DNA from: Bacillota bacterium
Lineage (GTDB): Bacteria > Bacillota > Clostridia > Lachnospirales > Lachnospiraceae
Reading direction: 5' to 3'
DNA: 46,558 nt
NCBI GenBank assembly: GCA_023412855.1
Contig: JAEZRJ010000034.1
Coordinates: forward strand, 1 to 46,558
In this document: piece after piece, positions 25,942-33,456 of the stretch
How positions within the stretch are numbered: the stretch's first letter is position 1
Layout of the letters: every line of letters starts with the position of its first letter
Notes under the pieces: generated by a model
Databases searched by the model: none
Seen by the model: the letters and a program-made list of their open reading frames with translations, nothing else
Told to the model about the DNA's origin: nothing
Translations under genes and position numbers: made by a program

Positions 25942-27015
25942 TTAAATCATTTCATTCTGCCTGTGCATCTTTGGCGGCTCATAATTGTCCATAAAGTCCT
26001 CACCCAAGTACACGATTTCTTCCGCGAAGCGAATGGAGGAAGGCACCGTAAATACAGAAACTACTCGCCTAAACCGAAGCCCCGGAATGAAATTAAGTAC
26101 TTCCATAGGAAACTTGCCGTCTAAAACAATATACCGGGAAAACAGCCTTTGATAATCCAATACGTCTCTCGGATGAGGTTTTATCATAATGACCGTATCC
26201 GCACCGCAGGCATTGCCGTACTGCTCTATCACATCGCGAAAAAGCCTTTCTCTGACTTCCAGGCTGCATAACGGCTCCGTTAATATGAGTATCTTATTCT
26301 CGCCGCCCTCACGAAGTTTCCTGTCAATTTCATCCATGTCCGCAATAAATAAATGAATTAAAATATTCTTCGCCTCTTCGTCCAAAGCCTCTACCAGCTC
26401 CGCCCTGGGTTTTTGAATGTACTTGGGGCAAGGATAGGGCAGTATGGAAATATCGTTCACTTCCATATCGATGCAGTATTTTGCCCATCCATTCTGGATG
26501 AAAATGAGATTCAAGGATGCCATAAATGCTTTCAGCTTAAAATGTCCCCGGTTATCATAGCGGGCTGTATCGTAGGTGCTGATGCAATCCAGCCCGTCCT
26601 CCAGCGCATGATACTTTATTTTTTTATAGCTTAAATAATAGCCAATCGGATCGGAATCGCAGAATACATAAACATCCTTATATTCTTTAAAATCCACCGG
26701 CACATAAGATTGCTGCAATTTTCCCAAAAGTTTTGTATATTTTATTCTGTCAATCATATTGAGAAGAAGATTTCCTCTATCCGTATGGTACTTCATAAGC
26801 TCCGGAAAACAAATATCCTCTTTTTCTTCAAACATGTATACTGCTCCGAAAAGTCCGGAAACCTCGGCTCTGCTTTTCAAATCTCCGAAGTCGTTGGACA
26901 TCGTGCTGAGTACCAGCTCCGCACGCCCTCTCCTTTCCCGCGGAAGGTTCAATTCCTTCAAGCATGCGACGTATACATGATAATAAGTATGACAGACATA
27001 GATTCTTTCTTTCAT
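25942..27015 (-). CDS. sialyltransferase-like glycosyltransferase (GT52 type), probable pseudaminic acid transferase
   Basis: A 357-residue soluble protein. Two short motifs shared by bacterial sialyltransferases of several families are present: the acidic-acidic-Gly motif in YHALEDGLD (Glu-Asp-Gly at 139-141) and the HP motif in MIKPHPRD (279-282). A later FTVPSSIRF fits the serine motif of these enzymes, and YVCHTYYHVYVA matches the GT52 N-terminus. These enzymes use CMP-activated nonulosonic acids. As the Pse pathway immediately upstream ends in CMP-Pse, I infer transfer of Pse to the growing glycan. It follows the ATP-grasp gene by five bases and is the last gene of that operon. Confidence 0.75.
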   Translation of the reverse strand: MKERIYVCHTYYHVYVACLKELNLPRERRGRAELVLSTMSNDFGDLKSRAEVSGLFGAVYMFEEKEDICFPELMKYHTDRGNLLLNMIDRIKYTKLLGKLQQSYVPVDFKEYKDVYVFCDSDPIGYYLSYKKIKYHALEDGLDCISTYDTARYDNRGHFKLKAFMASLNLIFIQNGWAKYCIDMEVNDISILPYPCPKYIQKPRAELVEALDEEAKNILIHLFIADMDEIDRKLREGGENKILILTEPLCSLEVRERLFRDVIEQYGNACGADTVIMIKPHPRDVLDYQRLFSRYIVLDGKFPMEVLNFIPGLRFRRVVSVFTVPSSIRFAEEIVYLGEDFMDNYEPPKMHRQNEMI

Positions 27016-27020
27016 GTCCC

Positions 27021-28277
27021 CTATTCCTTTTCTATATCGATATGAATAAATTCCAGCGCTTTTTCGACGATGTACAGAGCTTCCCCAGCGGTCTTTCCGC
27101 TGGCAATCACATGTCCCAGCCTGTCGTTGCTGGACTTCGTTCCGTTTATTTCATCTCCGGCCTTTTTATACAGTACGAATTCCTCTAATCCTTCCAGAGC
27201 ATGGATATCCTCCTCCACTGCTATACTCTTAATTCTTCCTGGAATCCCCGGGATAAAACGGATTGCAGAGCCTTTTTCCCATCTGGCTGACAAATCTGTT
27301 TTCTCTCCGGCAGCCAAAAGTACGGAACTGCCTACCATATCCACTCCGGTGGACAGGGGAACAAGCTTTGACGTAATGAAATCTCCTCCCAGTCTTGCCG
27401 CAATTTCTACGATTTTCGGTCCGCTTTCAGTTACCTTTATTTCCGTATGGGAAGGACCGTTCTGCAACCGTATTGCTTTCACAGCCTGCAAGGTCACCTT
27501 TCTTATCTCTTCCTTAACCTCCTCAGGCAAAATGCTCGGCTGAGAATGTCCCAGTTCCACGAAATATGGAGGCGGAGTTATGAATTTATCCGTAATCGTA
27601 ACGATAAAGGTTTCCCCGTTCACGGTCATGGATTCCACGCTCACTTCCGCACCCGTCATAAACTCCTCTGCCATGACGATTCCATTTCTGGAATTGCTCT
27701 TGCTATATTCATAAATTTTTCTTAATTTCTCATCATCAATTTCCACAAGACCTGCGGCTTCCTTCTTCGGATCTGCTGTCTGCCTGCTGCCGTCCCTAAA
27801 ATCCACAAGTACGACTCCACGGCTTCCTGCGTTATCCGCAGGCTTCACAATACAATATCCGTTAAGTTCACTTACCGCCTTTTTCAATTCTCCGAAATCA
27901 TGTACTGCATAATATACAGGAATCGGCACACCGTTTTCCTTCAGTCTGTCGCGCATATAGCTCTTTATCGTAGCACACAGGGAGTCCTCATAGGAAAGAT
28001 CCGGGTTTTTCCCAAGCTTCTCATTCACATAAGCCGCTGTGCGCACCGGCCCGTCACTGGTAGAAGTAATCACCACATCCGGCTGATAAATAAGCGCCTG
28101 CCTGTAAACCTCCTCCTGATCCAACGTACTGACTACCAGTTTCACGTCGGCAAGGGGAAAGCCTGCCGCATTCTCATCATAATCCACAAGAATAATTTGA
28201 AAGCCCAGCTCCTTCGCCTTTTTTATTGCAGGAATCTGTAAGGCACTGGCTCCAAGAATCATCATTTTTTTCTGCAT
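27021..28277 (-). CDS. ATP-grasp ligase in the pseudaminic acid operon
   Basis: A 418-residue ATP-grasp enzyme: N-terminal PurK-like domain (MILGASALQIPAIKKAKELG), ATP-binding YCIVKPADNAGSRGVVLV, MAEEFMTGAEVSVESM, and the metal-binding EIAARLGGDFITSKLVP seen in amino-acid ligases. It would join a carboxylic acid to an amine with ATP. It sits between pseI and the sialyltransferase-like gene; without the small insertion at 28296-28336 the spacer to pseI would be only about 15 bases. PseH, the usual acetyltransferase of this pathway, is absent as a stand-alone gene. I infer that this enzyme adds an acyl or aminoacyl group to Pse or its precursor. The family is sure; the substrate is unknown. Confidence 0.8.
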   Translation of the reverse strand: MQKKMMILGASALQIPAIKKAKELGFQIILVDYDENAAGFPLADVKLVVSTLDQEEVYRQALIYQPDVVITSTSDGPVRTAAYVNEKLGKNPDLSYEDSLCATIKSYMRDRLKENGVPIPVYYAVHDFGELKKAVSELNGYCIVKPADNAGSRGVVLVDFRDGSRQTADPKKEAAGLVEIDDEKLRKIYEYSKSNSRNGIVMAEEFMTGAEVSVESMTVNGETFIVTITDKFITPPPYFVELGHSQPSILPEEVKEEIRKVTLQAVKAIRLQNGPSHTEIKVTESGPKIVEIAARLGGDFITSKLVPLSTGVDMVGSSVLLAAGEKTDLSARWEKGSAIRFIPGIPGRIKSIAVEEDIHALEGLEEFVLYKKAGDEINGTKSSNDRLGHVIASGKTAGEALYIVEKALEFIHIDIEKE

Positions 28278-28295
28278 GAACTCACCTCTTTGTCA

Positions 28296-28336
28296 GTTAC
28301 TATTCAGCCTACCTCTTCATAGTGCTGAACTGTAAC
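28296..28336. mobile_element. 41-base MITE-like insertion with perfect 8-base target duplication
   Basis: Ends GTTACTATTCAGCC (28296-28309) and GCTGAACTGTAAC (28324-28336) are inverted repeats, flanked exactly by CTTTGTCA on both sides (28288-28295 and 28337-28344). The right-hand duplicate includes the pseI stop codon, so the element landed at the gene end without damaging it. It is almost nothing but its two ends, and would form a hairpin in the operon mRNA between pseI and the ATP-grasp gene. Confidence 0.8.
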
Positions 28337-28341
28337 CTTTG

Positions 28342-29394
28342 TCACTCTATATATTTCCAGTCCAGAGGGGTTCCTTTTGAAAGAGCCTCCTTTGCCCGCT
28401 TACCTAAAATTTCGTCATAGTACATTGTGTGCATACCAAAAGCCGGACGGATGGAACGGACATTTTCCTTGGAGAATTCCTCCCCTGCTTTCATATCCTT
28501 TACTACAAACAAGCTCCTTCCGTCTTCTCTGCTCTTCTTCTGCTTCTCGGTCAATTCGTAGGTTACCTTACCGAGGGCTTTTTCCGCAATACGGATATCC
28601 GTTACCATCTGTTTGAATTCCGCAGGCTCCATGGAAAATGCTGCATCCGGTCCGCCGTCTGCGCGAGACAGTGTAAGGTGCTTTTCCACCATCTTAGCTC
28701 CAAGCGCCACACTTGCCACCGCCGCCGCTGTTCCCATGCTATGATCCGATAAACCGGTGATACAGGAAAACACTTCCGCCATATTCGGTATTACCTTCAA
28801 ATTCATATCCTCATAAGGAGAAGGATAGGTAGAGGTGCATTTTAATAATATAATCTGATCGTTGCCTTCCTCCCTGCATGCTTTCACCGCTCTCTCTATG
28901 TCCTCGAGATAAGCGATTCCTGTAGCGAAGATAACCGGCTTACCTATCCGGGCAATCTTGCGTATCAGCGGTATGTCGTTAATTTCAAAAGAAGCCACCT
29001 TGTACGCAGGCATGTCCATTTCTTCCATAAAGTCCACAGCCGTCTCATCAAAAGGAGAAGAAAAGCATTCCATTCCCAGCTCATTTGCAAGCTTCATCAG
29101 CTTCGGCTGCCATTCCCACGGCGTATATGCCGTTTCATAAAGCTTGTGCAGAGTCGTTCCGTCCCAGATAGTGCCCTGCGTTATTTGAAAATAATCGTTG
29201 TCACAATCCAGAGTAATCGTATCCGGCATGTAGGTCTGCAGCTTTACCGCATCTGCCCCCGCCTCCTTTGCTGCCTCGATGATTGCCGCAGCTCTGTCAT
29301 AATCCTGTAAATGGTTGGCAGAAACCTCCGCCACCACGAAGGTCTTTTCTCCCTCTCCCACATAACGTCTGCCTATCTTAATTTTCTTCTCCAT
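28342..29394 (-). CDS. pseI: pseudaminic acid synthase PseI
   Basis: A 350-residue NeuB-family enzyme that condenses 2,4-diacetamido-2,4,6-trideoxy-altrose with phosphoenolpyruvate to give pseudaminic acid. Visible are FVVAEVSANHLQDYD, AVKLQTY, FSSPFDETAVDFME, PAYKVASFEI, GLSDHSMG and, diagnostic for PseI over NeuB, ADGGPDAAFSMEP. The C-terminal 60 residues are the antifreeze-like SAF domain (NVRSIRPAFGMHTMYYDEILG). I use the second ATG (29394, MEKKIKIG); the ATG at 29406 is only one base from GGAG. The gene follows pseF by 56 bases. Its stop lies inside a transposon-like target duplication. Confidence 0.9.
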   Translation of the reverse strand: MEKKIKIGRRYVGEGEKTFVVAEVSANHLQDYDRAAAIIEAAKEAGADAVKLQTYMPDTITLDCDNDYFQITQGTIWDGTTLHKLYETAYTPWEWQPKLMKLANELGMECFSSPFDETAVDFMEEMDMPAYKVASFEINDIPLIRKIARIGKPVIFATGIAYLEDIERAVKACREEGNDQIILLKCTSTYPSPYEDMNLKVIPNMAEVFSCITGLSDHSMGTAAAVASVALGAKMVEKHLTLSRADGGPDAAFSMEPAEFKQMVTDIRIAEKALGKVTYELTEKQKKSREDGRSLFVVKDMKAGEEFSKENVRSIRPAFGMHTMYYDEILGKRAKEALSKGTPLDWKYIE

Positions 29395-29450
29395 TTTTAT
29401 ACCCATGCTCCTTTCAACCTTGTAAACATGCCTCTCTGCGGCACGAAAAA

Positions 29451-30167
29451 TCAACGAAGAAGACTCCGAGAGGCTTCCTCCTCCATCATACGATACTTGA
29501 TCTCCGCCAGCTTCCAATCCGAAGTATTATCAATATCCTGCACTTGCGTCTCGGGAACCACGATCGGTACATAGCCATCCTTCAAGTCACCCCTGCAGGC
29601 GCGGTATTTTTCCGTATTGTAAAAATAAAACTGTCCGCAGTCATGATACATCGTCTCCAAATCCTGGGAGCGCTTCATCGCGTTCTCCGGAAAGCAATAT
29701 TCCAGTCTGCCATCCCTTATCGCCATCCCCCTCTGCGGAGGAAAGGAAAAACTGACCACCGGCATGACACCGGAAGCGTTATCACTTTTCAAAATATGAA
29801 ACGCATCTTTTAACTTAGCTGCAGTAACGAATGGGGCTGTGGGATAAATACACGCCATATATTCAAAGGTCTTTCCTCTTTTTTCGTATTCCTCCAGTAC
29901 TTCTAAAAGTACATCGTCCGTAGTCGCGTAGTCATCCGAAGCAGCACCGCTTCTCATAAAAGGCACACTCGCCCCCGCCCTTACCGCTATATCCGCAATT
30001 TCCTCATCGTCGGTGGAAACCATCACTTCATCGAACAGTCCGCTGGACAACGCTGCCTCGATGGAATAGCAAATAATGGGCTTACCCAAAAAATCTTTTT
30101 TATTTTTCCCCGGAATCCTCTTACTTCCGCCTCGTGCCGTAATAATCGCCACCGCGCCTAACTGCAT
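29451..30167 (-). CDS. pseF: CMP-pseudaminic acid synthetase PseF
   Basis: A 238-residue cytidylyltransferase activating Pse with CTP. It begins VAIITARGGSKRIPGKNKKDF, the nucleotide-binding signature of NeuA/PseF enzymes, followed by VSTDDEEIADIA and YPTAPFV. Full length agrees with PseF (about 230) rather than longer NeuA forms. GGAGG lies seven bases before the ATG. The order pseG-pseF-pseI supports Pse over sialic acid, because PseB and PseC are upstream and no NeuC-type epimerase is present. Confidence 0.88.
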   Translation of the reverse strand: MQLGAVAIITARGGSKRIPGKNKKDFLGKPIICYSIEAALSSGLFDEVMVSTDDEEIADIAVRAGASVPFMRSGAASDDYATTDDVLLEVLEEYEKRGKTFEYMACIYPTAPFVTAAKLKDAFHILKSDNASGVMPVVSFSFPPQRGMAIRDGRLEYCFPENAMKRSQDLETMYHDCGQFYFYNTEKYRACRGDLKDGYVPIVVPETQVQDIDNTSDWKLAEIKYRMMEEEASRSLLR

Positions 30168-30184
30168 CTCATTTCCTCCGCGTT

Positions 30185-32377
30185 CTATAACTTTATGATT
30201 TCCTCCGCAATCCGGGCCGCTCCGTTTCCATCCGTCACCTCATGCAGCTTTTTTTTCATCTCACTTCGCAGCTCTTCATCCTGAAGAAGCCTTTCCAATC
30301 CATCGCATATCTGCTTTATACAACCCTCTCTGTCTGTCCTTATATCTCCTGAAAAAAGCATTCTTTCCTCTTTATCGAAGAAATCACTGTCATATTTCTG
30401 ATTGTCCGCACAGATAAAAAATACCGTAGGCACCTGCATGGCGCAAAGCTCAAAAAGCATAGTACCCGCAGCCGATACAGCGGCCTCGCAGGCTCCCATA
30501 AGCCTGGCCATATTTTCTACATTGCGGTGCAGCACAATTTGTTCATGTTTGTCCGCAAGCGCTCTCAGCTCATCTTCTTTTTGATGAAATCTTCCTACCA
30601 CCGTGTCGAACACAACGCCCGAAAGTGTCTCTCTCGTTACGGCCTCCGCAAGAATGCCGGAAAGAGCGTTATGAACATCTCCGCCTCCGCTGCTTAACAG
30701 AACATGCCTCCTGTCTTTGCAAAAAACACCGTCCTCTTCGGAAAATTCCTCGCGGAGAGGTACGTATTCCGTACCTAAGAGCAGCTTTGTATCCTGCCCG
30801 TAAACTTCCTCATAGGGAAAAAGATGGTGATACGCATTGTAATTAATGATCATGCGCACCGGATAAACTGCTTCAAACATATCATCTATATAAATAACAT
30901 CACATATTTCCTTCAACGCTTCGAAATATGTAACAGCATACTTGCCATTTGTCACCTGATAGGAATCCACCAGCAGTTTTTCACAGCCTGCCTCTTTCAG
31001 TTCATAAGAAAGCACCTGCAATTCGCTCTCCGGCTCCTTCCATTCCGTTTGCAGACATACATATTCCATACCGGCCTGTTTTAACATCGGAACAGCAAAT
31101 TCATCTGCCACAAAGAAGCATACTCTTTCGCCCATTTTTATAAGCTGCTTTGCAATCGTAATACAGCGCATGATATGCCCGGTGGCAATTTCTTCATTGG
31201 CATCCGCCCTTATTCCTATTGAATATCTGCCGCCTGCAGATGTTCCACTCCTAAGAGTTCTCCGTTCGTAATCAAAAACCGCATTCCTTATTTGTCCCAT
31301 CGCTTCACTGCCATACCTTTGATCCATAGGCAAGGCGAGAAGATGATCAAAGATATACCCTTCCTCTGCGGAAAGATAACCTTCATTCTCCTTTCCTACG
31401 GGCCAGAGCACCGGCGCATACACATCCCTCTTTCGTAGAAATTCCTGAAACTCCTCCCGTTCCTCCACATAAACCGGAAAATACAAAGGCGCTGCCTCCT
31501 CTTCCAAAGATTCGAAAACGGGTCTGACACTTTTTATGTCCTGAAACGCCTGATGCAGCTGCTTATAATTCTCATTTCTCCTTCGCTTGCACATTTCCTC
31601 GTTTTCTCTATCCAGAATTCCTCTCGAAATTCCCGATATGGAGTTTACGTCCGAATGCCTATCCAGCCATTCCTCCATCTCTTTGTTTTTCTTAAGATAG
31701 GCTTCCTTCAAGGCTCGTTTTTCTTCCTCGTCTTTCCCTCCGTAAAGGTAGTCCCACTTATCAGTCAAAAGCTCAAGCCTGCTCCGCGTAAATTCTCCGC
31801 CGTATTGAAGCTCCTTTTTTGAAAGGGGCATATCGGAAGCTACAAAACCTCCGTCCGGTAACGGATACCATTTTCTAAGGCTGCCTATCACGTAATCAGC
31901 CTCTGCTCCCGCCTCCTCCAAATAATAAGACTGCGTCACATCCTCCATAATGTGAAGCCCCTGACTGCGCCATTCTTTAAGCAAAGACCGCATCGGCTTC
32001 CATGTATCCATTCCGTAATAAGGATGGATAAAAAGCAGACCCGGTCTTATATGTTCTATCTGTTTTCGAAGCTCTTCCTGCTCTGCCTCCAGATTCTTTT
32101 CAATATGGTAAAAATGAAGTTTCCACCCTTCCTGCTCAAAGGGGAAAAATACCGTATCACACATATAGGCAGGCATCAGGCATTCTTTTAAGATTTCAGG
32201 CTCGTTTTCCTCAAGGCTTCTAAGAGCCCATGCAATTGCCTCCCTGCCGGACTGAGTATATGCGCAGTATTTTCTATTGTATTTTTCTACTTCCTTTAAA
32301 TACAACTCTGCCGTGCCGCCTAAGCGTCCTGCAGATATATTTTCCGGATCGATTTCATAAATACTTCCTATTTCCAT
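30185..32377 (-). CDS. pseG: fusion of aminotransferase-fold domain and PseG UDP-sugar hydrolase
   Basis: A 730-residue fusion. Residues about 1-375 resemble PLP aminotransferases of fold type I: HIMEDVTQSYY supplies the Asp expected near the PLP nitrogen (about 146) and IGSLRKWYPLPDGG a candidate Schiff-base Lys (about 169). Residues about 386-730 are PseG: SIGIRADANEEIATGHIMRC with the catalytic His in the GH-x2-R motif (about 401), LLVDSYQV, IYIDDM, LLSSGGGDVHN and SAAGTMLFELCAMQVP. PseG removes UDP from UDP-2,4-diacetamido-2,4,6-trideoxy-altrose before PseI. PseG alone is about 270-340 residues, so the N-terminal half is an addition. The start at 32377 has AGGAAAGG upstream and lies 13 bases after the previous stop; the frame at 32404 starts with TTG. 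Confidence 0.85.
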   Translation of the reverse strand: MEIGSIYEIDPENISAGRLGGTAELYLKEVEKYNRKYCAYTQSGREAIAWALRSLEENEPEILKECLMPAYMCDTVFFPFEQEGWKLHFYHIEKNLEAEQEELRKQIEHIRPGLLFIHPYYGMDTWKPMRSLLKEWRSQGLHIMEDVTQSYYLEEAGAEADYVIGSLRKWYPLPDGGFVASDMPLSKKELQYGGEFTRSRLELLTDKWDYLYGGKDEEEKRALKEAYLKKNKEMEEWLDRHSDVNSISGISRGILDRENEEMCKRRRNENYKQLHQAFQDIKSVRPVFESLEEEAAPLYFPVYVEEREEFQEFLRKRDVYAPVLWPVGKENEGYLSAEEGYIFDHLLALPMDQRYGSEAMGQIRNAVFDYERRTLRSGTSAGGRYSIGIRADANEEIATGHIMRCITIAKQLIKMGERVCFFVADEFAVPMLKQAGMEYVCLQTEWKEPESELQVLSYELKEAGCEKLLVDSYQVTNGKYAVTYFEALKEICDVIYIDDMFEAVYPVRMIINYNAYHHLFPYEEVYGQDTKLLLGTEYVPLREEFSEEDGVFCKDRRHVLLSSGGGDVHNALSGILAEAVTRETLSGVVFDTVVGRFHQKEDELRALADKHEQIVLHRNVENMARLMGACEAAVSAAGTMLFELCAMQVPTVFFICADNQKYDSDFFDKEERMLFSGDIRTDREGCIKQICDGLERLLQDEELRSEMKKKLHEVTDGNGAARIAEEIIKL

Positions 32378-32390
32378 GAAAGAGCCTTTC

Positions 32391-33437
32391 CTATCTATGT
32401 CCAATCACTCCTACCGCACAGGCTTTTCTCCACCTTCGGTACGCCCATAACAATTTATAATACAGCATGAAAAAAAGCGTAGATTTCTGCTGCATTCTCA
32501 CTAACTTCTTCTCTTCCTCATGGGTTCTTTCCAAATAATACGGATTCTCCATAAAATCCGGGAAGGTCCGCCTCATTTCTTTTCCCAGCTTCTTCACAAA
32601 ACGATACTTCGTATGCGCTACGCCGGCCATATAAGTGAACAGCGTATTGACATAGAACAAAAGGGTAAAGCTATATTCCAGCTCAGAGGCAAAATCCTCC
32701 ATGTAATGATGGCGCCTCGCTTCTTCTAACATCAGCCTGCCTGCCTCCATGCGGTCCTCGCAGCGCTTCGGCGAAATCGTATGCACAGTAGAGGTTTCGT
32801 GCTGATAATAAAAATAAAGAGGCTCCTGTATATATTCAAAGTGTCTCGCAAGTATCAGGTAGGAATTTCCAAGAGCATTATCCTCATAAAAGATATTTTC
32901 AGGAAACCAAAGCTCATTCTCTGTAATCATCGACCGCTTAAAAATCTTAACTACTAAGCTCCCCCCATCCAATATGAGGCTGCGCCGTTTATCCGCAGTA
33001 AGCACGCCGCTTTGCTGCGCCTTATTGTTATGCACGACCTGACCGACCTCCATGGAATGTACATCCGTCAGGCTGTAATCGCAGCCCACCAAGTCGGCAC
33101 CCGTTTCCTCCGCCCTTTTTAAAAGGCGCTCATACATATCGGGAGTGATCCAGTCGTCGCTGTCGATGAATCCGATCCATTCCCCCTGAGCCAATCTTAA
33201 GCCGATGTTTTTCGCCCCGCCCTGACGCTTATTCACTTCGGAATGCACCGCTTTGAATTTTTCAGGAAACCGGGCCTCATAATCCTTTAAAACGGTAAGC
33301 GAATTATCGGTAGAGCAATCGTCCACCGCTATGATCTCGTAATTGTTTATCGTCTGATTCACCAGAGAATTCAGGCAGTATTCCAGTTTTCCTTCCGCCG
33401 CCATATTATAAACAGGTACGATAATACTCAGCTTCAT
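32391..33437 (-). CDS. GT2 family glycosyltransferase
   Basis: A 348-residue inverting GT-A enzyme. LSIIVPVYNMAAEGKLEYCL starts the nucleotide-binding fold, EIIAVDDCSTDNSL gives the first acidic pair, and WIGFIDSDDWITPDMYERLL the metal-binding DxD. The C-terminal half (from about 220) has an amphipathic YYKLLWAYRRWRKAC that may attach to the membrane. The start at 33437 has AGGCGG upstream and fits the family N-terminus, while the ATG at 33467 overlaps pseC and lacks a ribosome site. It lies inside the Pse gene group, so it may build the acceptor for Pse. The donor is unknown. Confidence 0.8.
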   Translation of the reverse strand: MKLSIIVPVYNMAAEGKLEYCLNSLVNQTINNYEIIAVDDCSTDNSLTVLKDYEARFPEKFKAVHSEVNKRQGGAKNIGLRLAQGEWIGFIDSDDWITPDMYERLLKRAEETGADLVGCDYSLTDVHSMEVGQVVHNNKAQQSGVLTADKRRSLILDGGSLVVKIFKRSMITENELWFPENIFYEDNALGNSYLILARHFEYIQEPLYFYYQHETSTVHTISPKRCEDRMEAGRLMLEEARRHHYMEDFASELEYSFTLLFYVNTLFTYMAGVAHTKYRFVKKLGKEMRRTFPDFMENPYYLERTHEEEKKLVRMQQKSTLFFMLYYKLLWAYRRWRKACAVGVIGHR

Positions 33438-33456
33438 CTCCTGCACCGCCTTTTCA

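Noticed and set aside
28342..30167. Sialic acid (NeuB/NeuA) instead of pseudaminic acid genes
   Set aside because: PseB, PseC and a PseG domain are encoded in the same operon, the synthase has the GGPDAAFSMEP motif of PseI, and no NeuC-type epimerase is present.
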